64,000 bases of DNA from Bathynomus jamesi (taxonomy: Eukaryota; Arthropoda; Malacostraca; Isopoda; Cirolanidae), in contig JAJOZX010000087.1 in assembly GCA_023014485.1 (NCBI GenBank), forward strand, positions 1,977,001 to 2,041,000. Reading direction: 5' to 3'. The position numbers and the translations under genes were made by a program. The first letter of the stretch is position 1, and the number at the start of each line of letters is the position of its first letter. Shown here in pieces: positions 54,913-64,000 of the stretch. The notes beneath the pieces were generated by a model. That model made no database searches, had not been told where the DNA came from, and was given only the letters and a program-made list of their open reading frames with translations.

Positions 54913-55930
54913 TGTAACTTTTTTTCTTTTTTCGAATTCTGAATACTCTGAATAAGATAAAGCGTTCTAGCAATGAAAACTATCAAAAACGTTCTGACCA
55001 GTATATAAAAAAGGGGGGGGGGTGAATTCTTCCCGCGCGTAGACGCATCCACCTATTTGCAAGTGACGTTCATCCCTTCCAGAAGACTACACCTCTCGCT
55101 GCTGCCGCACCGACCAAAGGTCTCCCCAGGGCCGGACAGTCCCAAACGTGTCGCAGCTACCAACTGACAAACACTCGCGACGCAGGCGTCACGGATTTCC
55201 GCCAGGAGCGACAGCGAGATGCAGCCCCTTACTAAGTCTTACTAGTCACTCACAAGCGGCCAGACTCTTAGAATCAGTGTTCAAGGGATATCCCACCAGA
55301 CCCAGAGGCTACGCCCGAGACTTTACGCTGGCCTGGCAGCCAGCTGGGCAGTAAAGCTCTCTCACCTCAGAGCAGTACAGCCAAGCACCATCAATTGGTC
55401 ACCAAAGAACGGTCGCAGGGGGCTGGTCAGGCCATTACGCGTTAGGAATGGGCTTAACGGGGCACTAGCCACACTCCATTCATCGCGCCCCTACGCCTGG
55501 GACCCCTCCATCCCAGTCTCTCACAACCTACGAGCGTTAAATGGTGTTATTTATAGAGGTTCCAAAGCCTCTCTTCCCACGCATGAGGTAGCAGTCGGGT
55601 CCTAATAGTAAAAGAAGAGAAAAAGACAATACTAAAAGTTTTTTTTTTTTTTTTTTTGCAGTCAGAGGAGAACAACCTTAACGTAAGCTAAAAGGACAGA
55701 GTAGGGATGGGATGGGGTCCTAGTAACCCACGGGACGGATTGTGCAAAATACTTCACCCGCCCTCCCGAAAGAGAGAGAGAGAACCTAAAGGAACTGGCA
55801 GCCAGTTCCTCTAGAATCCCACGACTCGGGACCGGAGGGCTGTCACACCCCAAGTATAAAGTTTACTACATCCAGAAGAAATGTGCATAACCTTTATCTT
55901 TATACCCCCTGCGGAGTTATACCCCCTGCG
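54913..55930 (-). promoter_or_regulatory. 5' leader of copy A11 (no gene seen)
   Basis: Collinear with the A7 leader. Carries the same inverted repeat AGGAACTGG-CAG-CCAGTTCCT (55790-55810), the A-run (minus strand) near 55640-55656, and the C-run beside TATATAC near 55000-55021. The outer end has a local duplication of TATACCCCCTGCGGAG (about 55901-55932) next to the TC tract, present once in A7. Confidence 0.7.
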
Positions 55931-55962
<32 letters not shown>

Positions 55963-55993
55963 AGAGTATAGAAAGAGAGAGAGATAGGATAGA
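55931..55993. repeat. (GA)n tract 18, between A12 tail and A11 5' end
   Basis: GA run with GAGTATAGAAAGAG and GATAGGATAG interruptions, the counterpart of tract 14. Confidence 0.96.
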
Positions 55994-57459
55994 GAGTTAC
56001 AAGTTACAAGGAGTTACAATGAAAAGAAGTACCTCAAAAGGCCTTGCGGCCCATACCGAGGAGGTACCAATGGCAACGGGTGCCAGGGAAAATTTTGTAA
56101 AAGTTTATTTTTCTTTCAACTATCCTAGCAGTAGTAGAAAACTGGATAGAAAAGTAGAAGGCTCTCTCCCCACCCTCCGCTCCCTCCCTGCCAGAGGCAG
56201 GTACGGAAAAAGGTTGAAGAAAATACCTTGACCCTGGAAAAGTAGCCAAGGAAATTTTACAGGAAAGTGGAGAATATATAAATAGCTCTATATTTAGCTT
56301 GCTCACAGAGACACCGTGCAAGCGATCTCCTGCAGAGTTTTCTTATGTTTTAGTCTTGAACTATGAGAGTATTCAGTACTTTGTCTAGCCTATTTTTAAA
56401 CACATTTACACTTTGACTGGAAACAACCTCTGAGGGAAGTTGGTTCCAGATATTAACTATTTTATAGGAAAAGAAATTTCCGCAGACTGAGGTCCTAAAT
56501 GTCTTTACACACTCAAATAGTGTGCAAGATTTCGTCTACCCTTTTCTTGAACTGATCCACAGAGGAACTGTTCACAACTTCCGAAGGTAACCTGTTCCAT
56601 GTGTCACAGATCTTATACGTAAGTAATTCCCACACACACTAGTCCTAAACCGTTTCAAATCCAACTTCCAACCATTGTTGCGAGTTGGTTATCATTTAAA
56701 CTAAACATACTTCTAAAATCGACATCGTTGAACCCTCGTAAGAGCTGAAAACCTCGATCAGTTGACCGCGCAGCCTCCGAGTTTCAAGCGAAAACAAGTT
56801 CAGGGCGCGTAACCGTCGATTGTAGCCCATATGCCTAACGGAAGGGATTCAACTTTGTGGCCCTCGCCTGCACTCGCTCCAGCCTCTCAATATCTTTCCT
56901 GAGGGTGGGCGACCAGAACTGCACAGCATACTCCAGGTACGGCCGAACAAGGGAATTGTACAGTGAGAGCACAATCTCCTTGTTCCGAAACTGAAATTGC
57001 CTCCTGATATAACCAATAGTTTCTGGGCTTTTTTTCCACCTCTACACACTGTTTCGTAAACTTAAGGTCGCTGCTAATTAGCACACCCAAGTCCTTTTCT
57101 AAATCAGTCACCTCGATATTACTACCAACATCGAGTAGTCCGACTTGGGATTGGCGTAGCCAATGTGCATCACTTTGCATTTACCCAAGTTAAACGGCAT
57201 TTGCCATTTTTCGGACCACTCTCCTATCCTACCTAGGTCCGCACGCAGTTCCTCGATCGCTTCGGGCGTCCCAACATTGGCCCAAGCTTGGTGTCATCAG
57301 CGAATTTGGCGATCCGACTGACGATGCCACCGTCGATATCATTTATGTAAATGGTAAACAACAGTGGCCCCAAAACGGAACCCTGAGGACCCCACTAGTG
57401 ACCGAGGCCCAACCCGAACTAGCCTTTAATTACACCTCTGCCGCCTATTCCTCAGCCAG
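55994..57459 (-). mobile_element. CR1-like family A fragment A12
   Basis: 5' truncation inside the RT at the NWLRNRRQR codons (LAEE side, CTGGCTGAGG), so the first RT motifs are missing. Contains SGVPQGS and FADDTKLG codons in broken frames, and the C-terminal region to the stop at 56513. Chimeric 3' UTR with the B block (55994-56512). Single-base losses are dense (near 56622, 56688, 56746, 57014, 57031, 57126, 57284, 57389 and 57424), with an added T near 56850. Confidence 0.91.
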
Positions 57460-57507
57460 AGAGAGAGAGTGAGGATGGAGAGAGAGAGGATGGAGAGAGA
57501 GAGGATG

Positions 57508-57551
<44 letters not shown>

Positions 57552-57565
57552 AGAGAGAGGATGGG

Positions 57566-57596
<31 letters not shown>

Positions 57597-57699
57597 GAGA
57601 GAGAGAGGATGGAGAGAGAGAGGATGGAGAGAGAGAGAGAGAGGAGAGGATGGAGAGAGAGGATGGGGAGAGAGAGAGAGAGGATGGAGAGAGAGGATG

Positions 57700-57750
<51 letters not shown>

Positions 57751-57775
57751 GAGAGAGAGGATGGGGAGAGAGAGA
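57460..57775. repeat. (GA)n tract 19, between A13 tail and A12 5' end
   Basis: About 316 bases of GA with GGATGGA, GGATGGGG and GAAGAGAG interruptions; long pure GA runs in the middle. Confidence 0.97.
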
Positions 57776-58271
57776 GTTACAAGGAGTTACAAGGAAAAGA
57801 AGTACCTCAAAAGGCCTTGCGGCCCATACCGAGGAGGTACCAATGGCAACGGGTGCCAGGGAAAATTTTGTCTTTCAACTATGCTAGCAGTAGTAGAAAA
57901 CTGGAATGGAAGAAATAGAAGGCTCTCTCCCCACCCTCCGCCTCCCTCCCTGCCAGAGGCAGGTACGGAAAAAGGTTGAAGAAAATACCTTGACCCTGGA
58001 AAAGTAACCAAGGAAATTTTACAGGAAAGTGGAGAATATATAAATAGCTCTATATTTAGCTTGCTCACAGAGACCGAGCAAGCGAACTCCTGCAGAGTTT
58101 TCTGAGGTTTTAATCTTAAACTATGAGTGTGTTCAGTACTTTGTCTAGCCTATTTTTAAACAGGTTTACACTTTGACTGGAAACAACCTCTGAGGGAAGT
58201 TGGTTCCAGATATTAACTATTTATAGGAAAAGAAATTTCCGCAGACTGATGTCCTAAATGTCTTTACACAC

Positions 58272-60993
58272 TCAAATAGTGTGCAAGATTTCGTCTAACC
58301 TTTTCTTGAACTGATCCACAGAGGAACTGTTCACAACTTCCGAAGGTAACCTGTTCCATGTGTCACAGATCTTATACGTAACGTAATTCCCACACACACT
58401 AGTCCTAAACCGTTTCAAATCCAACTTCCAACCATTGTTGCGAGTTGGGTTATCATTTAAACTAAACATACTTCTAAAATCGACATCGTTGAACCCTCGT
58501 AAGAGCTTGAAAACCTCGATCAGTTGACCGCGCAGCCTCCGAGTTTCAAGCGAAAACAAGTTCAGGGCGCGTAACCGTCGATTGTAGCCCATATGCCTAA
58601 CGGAAGGGATCAACTTTGTGGCCCTCGCCTGCACTCGCTCCAGCCTCTCAATATCTTTCCTGAGGGTGGGCGACCAGAACTGCACAGCATACTCCAGGTA
58701 CGGCCGAACAAGGGAATTGTACAGTGAGAGCACAATTTCCTTGTTCAGAAACTGAAATTGCCTCCTGATATAACCCAATAGTTTCTGGGCTTTCTTTTCC
58801 ACCTCTACACACTGTTTCGTAAACTTAAGGTCGCTGCTAATTAGCACACCCAAGTCCTTTTCTAAATCAGTCACCTCGATATTACTTCCCAACATCGAGT
58901 AGTCCGACTTGGGATTGGCGTAGCCAATGTGCATCACTTTGCATTTACCCAAGTTAAACGGCATTTGCCATTTTTCGGACCACTCTCCTATCCTACCTAG
59001 GTCCGCACGCAGTTCCTCGATCGCTTCGGGCGTCCAACATTGGCCCCAAGCTTGGTGTCATCAGCGAATTTGGCGATCCGACTGACGATGCCAACCGTCG
59101 ATATCATTTATGTAAATGGTAAACAACAGTGGCCCCAAAACGGAACCCTGAGGAACCCACTAGTGACCGAGGCCCAACCCGAACTAGCCCCTTTAATTAC
59201 CACCCTTTGCCGCCTATTCCTCAGCCAGTTTTCAATCCACCTACCTATTTCCCCACCGATACCCAGCGCGCGCACTTTCGCCATTAGCCGGCGGTGAGGT
59301 ACCTTATCAAAGGCTTTCTGAAAGTCGAGATAAAGTATATCAATCGCCCTACTCTTATCGTACTCACTCAACATGACGTGGAAAAAACTCGAGCAAGTTG
59401 GTGAGACACGACCTATGCCGTCTAAACCTGTTGGGAGTCCCCAAGCAGCTTGTAGGAATCCAATGGTCAACGATTCTATCAGCTATTATCCTTTCTAATA
59501 ATTTACCTACAACTGAAGTGAGACTAATAGGACGATAGTTCCCTGGACTTTCGTGATCCCCTTTCTTAAAGATAGGGGTCACGTTGGCCTCCCTCCAGTC
59601 ACCAGGCACCTGGCCCATCACCAACGATTTGTTGAAGACTGTAGCCAGGTGGGGAGCCACCTGGTCGCGCACTTCTCGCAAAACACTGGGGAGAAACTGG
59701 TCTGGCCCAGGAGCCTTAAACGCGCTCAGTTTGTCTATTCTATGAGCAACGACTGTCGCGGTACATCTAACACTATCCAGGCCAGCACCTTCGTGCCTCA
59801 CAGCTGGCTCGGGGATGACGCGGGTTCCTCCCTGGTGAACACTCCCGCAAAGTACTCATTAAGCACATTAGCGATGTCCGCGTCGGAGGTCCGCAGAACG
59901 CCGCTTCCGTCCTTTAAGGACCTATCATGCTTCTAATGGGCTTTCTACTATTAACATAACTGAAGAACTCCTTAGGGTTCCCCTTGCAGAGGCTTGCCAC
60001 CCGTAGTTCTTCGTTACGTTTCGCTAGCCTAACCTTCGCCTTCACTTCCCTACACAGGCGGACATACGCTTCAGTGTTCTCGTGGGAACGATTGGCCTTC
60101 GCCCTCCTATACGCTACTTTCTATTTCGGATAGCCGAAGCGATGTCACGATTGAACCACTTAGGCTGCGTTGAAGCAGGGTGACCGGTTTTGAGGGTATG
60201 GCAGCAGACTGCAGCACCATAAACTCGTCCCGGAATGCACTCCACACTCCCTCAACATCGCCGCCAGCCTCTAACCCCATCCTCTCCGCTATCCCTGAGG
60301 CTAACAAAGTTCGCCCGCCGGAGATCGAGCTTACTGCCTCTCGAGTTACTACGCTTCACCCGAGGGACGCACACGGAACCTAATAAGACCGTGATCACTC
60401 CCGCCCAACGATTCGTCAACGGTGAGGCCAGTGACGAGGTTGTCTTCGGTCGTGAATACTAAGTCTAGAACGCTTTCGCCTCGTGTAGGCTCGTTGACCC
60501 ACTGAGTGAGGAAGTTCTCATCAGCAAAGTCAACTAGCCTCCTCCCTTCAGCATGGTAGTCCTGTTTTCCCACTTTATGCCGCGACAGTTGAAGTCTCCT
60601 AAAATACACAACCCTATCCCCTAGCAGGCTACTGAGTTCGGTGTACAGGGCTGTATCTCCTCGAGGAGGAGATGCGGAGGTCTGTACACCAAGATTAACC
60701 TATAGTTCGTCCCTCCCACGTTCAGATCGACGCCAAGCAGCTCCCGTTCCGACCGGAACTGGCAGTCAACCGGACTCAACGTGTCTCTGACGTATATTAG
60801 TACCCCACCCCCCTCCCCACGGGTGCGGTCTTTGCGAAACATTCTATACCGGGAATTTCGAACTCCCCAACGTAGTCCCTACGATCAGTATGAATCCAGG
60901 ACTCGGTGATAGCAACGATATCCTGGTATTCTGATGCTAAGAGCGCCCGTAGCTCGCAAAACTTGTTCCTAATGACCTAGCATTAAAAAGCAT
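58272..60993 (-). pseudogene. ORF2 endonuclease/reverse transcriptase, copy A13, heavily frameshifted
   Basis: The best segment is the C-terminal RT piece 58272-58964 (230 residues), open from [12 protein letters not shown] to DEILHTI and the stop. Others: 59108-59470 (DFQKAFDKVPH), 59364-59801 (VVAHRIDKLSAFKAPGPD, NYRPISL), and EN pieces 60107-60993. Losses near 59035, 59157, 59429, 59461, 59825, 59917, 60120, 60180, 60285, 60371, 60555, 60605, 60656, 60849 and 60973, and insertions near 59093 and 59386. The pattern of frequent one-base losses resembles the rest of the window after 56 kb. Inactive as read. Confidence 0.9.
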
Positions 60994-61028
60994 TGCACGG
61001 AGGGAGCCTTCCCTATTCTGACCGCCCC

Positions 61029-62296
61029 CTAGCACGACCCGTTTCCCGAACAGCCAGGGCTGTCGGGAGTTGAAGAGCCCCTCACTAACGAGGGGGCAAC
61101 TTCCGCAGGAGACTGAGCCCCCTCCAACGTAGGAGGAGGGTCACCCACCTGTACCTGGACGCACCCTTCAGTTGAAGGTACGTCCGCCACCGGCTCATCC
61201 TCATCTCATCCCCGGTGGGGGCCCATCATCTCTCCCGGACTCGACCTCACCATTCTGTATAGGTGCCGGTCGAGCAGCGCGCCTAGCACACCTTTACCCT
61301 TGTATTGAGGTGGACACCATCCCTCTGGTAAAGGTCCCACCTACCGAAAATGCGTCGAAGGGGTCAATAAACTCACGCCCAGCGGACGCACAAGTCTTGC
61401 ACCCTCTCGTTGATGCCAATGACCTTACTGAGCGCGTGGTCACTGGCATTCATTCGCGGTAAAATTACCCATTAACATTCCCCTGTCTGTCTTCAGTTTT
61501 AGATCATCCGCAAGAGACATGATCTCGGTGATGATCCCTCTGAAAGACCTACCCCACCGCCTTTGAGGAACAGGTCGTTGCCACCAGCGTGGACAACGAT
61601 CGCAGTCCTCCGACTATCCACGCGCACCTTCTCTACCTCCTTCCTTAAGTGCGCCGTTCCCCGCCCAGGTAAGCACCTTACCTTCCTCCCATCCCGGTTT
61701 GCAGAAGCAAAGTACTTCTCCTGGCCCCTGATCTGCGAGTCCCCAATCAAAACGGTGTCTTCCTCCTTCGAGCACAGGAGACTAAAGCGGTTAGAGGTCC
61801 TGACAGGGGCAACTGGGGTCTCAGGCTTCGGCTTCGCAGCCTTCTTGCCCGAGACCTTTCGAAACCCGTCGCCACCCATACACGCAGTTACACCACCCGA
61901 CCCACCCCGACGGTAGCTACATCCTTCGGTTTCTTTGGGCCATCAGCAGGCCCCTTCCCACCCTTCTTATCGACCCTTCCCACCCTTCTCTATCAGCCCC
62001 TTCTTTGAGCCCTCCCTTTGTTCTAGATACTTAAATCTTACAGTTTGAATATCTGCTGGTGTGTTTTTTAATTTGATCTTGTCCACTGGGTGTGGATTTC
62101 CAGTGCTACGACCCTAGCTCAAGCTTTTTTACTAATTCCTTAGCTCTTTAACTTCCTTTTCGTGGTGTCTCTAAGTTTACAAAACAAACATACACTAAGG
62201 ATGTGATATCGCTGATACTACCCTCTGGGATGTCTACGCACCAATGATTAACTTTACATTTAAAGCATTCTGCTTCAATTTAGCTGGCCCTGCCAT
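61029..62296 (-). pseudogene. ORF1 SGNH-esterase, copy A13, frameshifted, alternative N-terminus
   Basis: SGNH core is open in 61499-61879 with VLIGDSQIRG, LPGRGTAH, VVHAGGNDLFLKGGGVGL. The N-terminal cassette (about 62010-62296) is the AT-rich MAGPAK type of A8, with CFKCK- and CLFCK-like codons in broken frames. Breaks occur near 61914, 61967, 61976, 62034, 62120, 62141, 62167, 62201 and 62275, and near 61466 and 61305 in the C-terminal part. Its intact sister is A8 ORF1. Confidence 0.87.
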
Positions 62297-62755
62297 ATTT
62301 TCTCTTTTTTTTGTTTTTTCTGAATACTCTGAATAAGATAAGCGTTCTAGCAATGAAAACTATCCAAAAACGTTATGACCAGTATATAAAAAGGGGGGGG
62401 GGGTGAATAATCCCGCGCGTAGCCGCACCCGCCTTTTTGCAAGGACGTTCATTCCTTCCAGAAGACTACACCTCTCCTGCTGCCGCACCGACCAAAGGTC
62501 CCCAGGCCGGACGTCCCAAACGTGTCGCAGCTACCAACTGACAAACACTCGCGACGCAAGCGTCACGGATTTTCCGCCAGGAGCGACAGCGAGATGCAGC
62601 CCCTTACTAAGTCTTACTAGTCACTCACAAGCGGCCAGACTCTTAGAATCCAGTGTTCAAGGGATATCCCACCAGAACCCAGAGGCTACGCCCGAGACTT
62701 TACGCTGGCCTGGCGCAGCTGGGGCAGTAAAGCCCTTCTCACCTAAGAGCAGTAC
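62297..62755 (-). promoter_or_regulatory. 5' leader of copy A13, truncated
   Basis: Same extent as the A8 leader, with the C-run beside TATATAC (about 62379-62403) and the GAATACTCTGAATAAGAT box. Several bases are missing compared with A8 (for example near 62443, 62500, 62508 and 62714). Confidence 0.7.
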
Positions 62756-62883
62756 AGAGAGGATGGAGAGAGAGAGGATGGAGAGAGAGAGGATGGAGAG
62801 AGAGAGAGAGAGAGAGAGGATGAGAGAGATGAGGAGGAGAGAGGAGAGAGAGAGGATGAGAGAGAGGGATGGGGAGAGAGAGA
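62756..62883. repeat. (GA)n tract 20, between A14 tail and A13 5' end
   Basis: GA with GGATGGA, GAGATGAGGAGG and GGGATGGGG interruptions; about half the length of tract 15, its counterpart next to A8. Confidence 0.96.
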
Positions 62884-64000
62884 GTTACAGGAGGAGTTAC
62901 AAGGAAAAGAAGTACCTCAAAAGGCCTTGCGGCCCATACCGAGGAGGTACCAATGGCAACGGGTGCCAGGGAAAATTTTGTCTTTCAAAATATGCTAGCA
63001 GTAGTAGAAAACTGGATAGAAAAGTAGAAGGCTCTCTCCCACCCTCCGCTCCCTCCCTGCCAGAGGCAGGTACGGAAAAGGTTGAAGAAAATACCTTGAC
63101 CCTGGAAAGTAGCCAAGGAAATTTTACAGGAAAGTGGAGGAATATATAAATAGCTCTATATTTAGCTTGCTCACAGAGACACCGAGCAAGCGAACTCTGC
63201 AGAGTTTTCTAGGTTTTTAATCTTAAACTATGAGTGTGTTCTGTACTTTGTTAGCCTATTTTTAAACAGATTTACACTTTGACTGGAAACATCCCTGAGG
63301 GAAGTTGGTTCCAGATATCAACTATTTTACAGGAAAAGAAATTTCCGCAGACTGAGGTCCTAAATGTCTTTACACACTCAAATAGTGTGCAAGATTTCGT
63401 CTAACCTTTTCTTGACTGATCCACAGAGGAACTGTTCACAACTTCCGAAGGTAACTGTTCCATGTGTCACAGATCTTATACGTAACGTAATTCCCACACA
63501 CACATAGTCCTAAACCGTTTCAAATCCAACTTCCAAACCATTGTTGCGAGTTGGGTTATCATTTAAACAAACATACTTCTAAAATCGACATCGTGACCCT
63601 CGTAAGAGCTTGAAAACCTCAGATAAGTGACGCGCAGCCTCCGAGTTTCAAGCGAAAACAAGTCAGGGCGCGTAAACCGTCGATTGTAGCCCATATGCCT
63701 AAAGGAAGGGATAAACTTTGTGGCCCTCGCCTGCACTCGCTCCAGCCTCTCAATATCTTTCCTGAGGGTGGGCGACCAGAACTGCACAGTATATCCAGGT
63801 ACGGCCGAACAAGGGAATTGTACAGTGAGAGCACAATCTCTTGTTCCGAAACTGAAATTGCCTCCTGATATAACCCAATAGTTTCTGGGCTTTCTTTTCC
63901 ATCTCTACACACTGTTTCGTAAACTTAAGGTCGCGGCTAATTAGCACACCCAAGTCTTTTCTAAATCAGTCACCTCGATATTACTGCCCAACATCGAGTA
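62884..64000 (-). mobile_element. CR1-like element, family A, copy A14 (cut by right window edge)
   Basis: 3' end of another A copy: chimeric 3' UTR with the B block (62884-63377), then the ORF2 C-terminus from the stop at 63378 to the window edge at the [17 protein letters not shown] codons. Readable pieces: [24 protein letters not shown] and [21 protein letters not shown]. Many one-base changes near 63295, 63414, 63454, 63535, 63569, 63594 and 63621-63632 break the frame. Extends beyond the window. Confidence 0.92.

Larger units (their letters stand above)
50268..55930 (-). mobile_element. CR1-like element, family A, copy A11, with ORF1 and long 5' leader
   Basis: The longest family A copy (about 5.66 kb). 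Full order is 5' leader, ORF1, ORF2, chimeric 3' UTR (50268-50772). The B-derived block is deleted at its distal end, joining GTGTGCAAG to AGTAGAAAACTGG at about 50390. Sister of A7, sharing its private ORF2 deletions. Confidence 0.93.
57776..62755 (-). mobile_element. CR1-like element, family A, copy A13, with ORF1 and truncated 5' leader
   Basis: Sister of A8: same 5' truncation (CTGTACTGCTCTTAGG), same alternative ORF1 N-terminal cassette, same chimeric 3' UTR (57776-58271), here lacking the AATAAACTTTTA stretch. Offset from A8 is about 15.1 kb. Confidence 0.93.

Noticed and set aside
1..64000. CRISPR array or satellite of short repeats with spacers
   Set aside because: The repeats are kilobase retroelement copies and dinucleotide tracts; there is no short repeat with regular unique spacers, and the sequence is eukaryotic.

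Overview
No host gene, tRNA, rRNA or other single-copy locus was recognised in this window. It is a dense head-to-tail array of degenerate CR1-clade non-LTR retrotransposons, almost all reading on the minus strand, separated by (GA)n/(TC)n microsatellite tracts. The protein evidence is an APE-type endonuclease (FNARS, ITESW, YRPP, GDFN, SDH motifs) joined to a CR1-like reverse transcriptase (YRPISL, QHGFR, LDFQKAFD, SGVPQGS, FADD), plus an upstream ORF1 with an SGNH-hydrolase (esterase) domain, as is known for CR1 ORF1. A 10-unit TTAGG telomere-type repeat inside a DNA transposon and the abundance of GA microsatellites suggest an arthropod, possibly a decapod crustacean. That is inference; nothing here fixes the species.

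Two element families are interleaved. Family A is GC-richer (ORF2 begins MLFNARSIRNKFCELQ). Family B is AT-richer (VLFNARSIRNKLMEF, with GTG where A has ATG). From 1 to about 30 kb the order, read on the minus strand, is A, TC tract, B, TC tract, A and so on. One A+B composite repeats with landmark spacings of 6801, 6973, 6624 and 7214 bp. All A copies there are cut at the same 5' point and all B copies at another, so the composite was probably amplified as a block.

From 30 to 37 kb there is an internally deleted B copy, two short A 3' fragments, and a longer B copy split by a 657-bp foldback transposon with 9-bp target duplications. From 37 to 64 kb only family A is present. Four copies extend through ORF1 into the 5' leader (about 37.4-42.6, 43.1-47.6, 50.8-55.9 and 58.3-62.8 kb), mixed with 5'-truncated fragments. 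Two of the four carry a different ORF1 N-terminal cassette.

Every element ends (minus strand) in a duplicated CCTTGTAACT-like decamer followed by a TC tract, and the next element begins straight out of that tract at one of many truncation points. This fits insertion into TC microsatellites, including the tails of earlier copies, followed by tandem duplication. No ORF2 is intact. The best-preserved coding pieces are the RT of A2/A3 (5902-7254, 12875-14227), the EN of A2 (7308-8579), the RT of B2 (9225-10460) and ORF1 of A8 (45947-47164). Clusters of single-base deletions, mainly near 28 kb and after 49 kb, may partly be assembly error.
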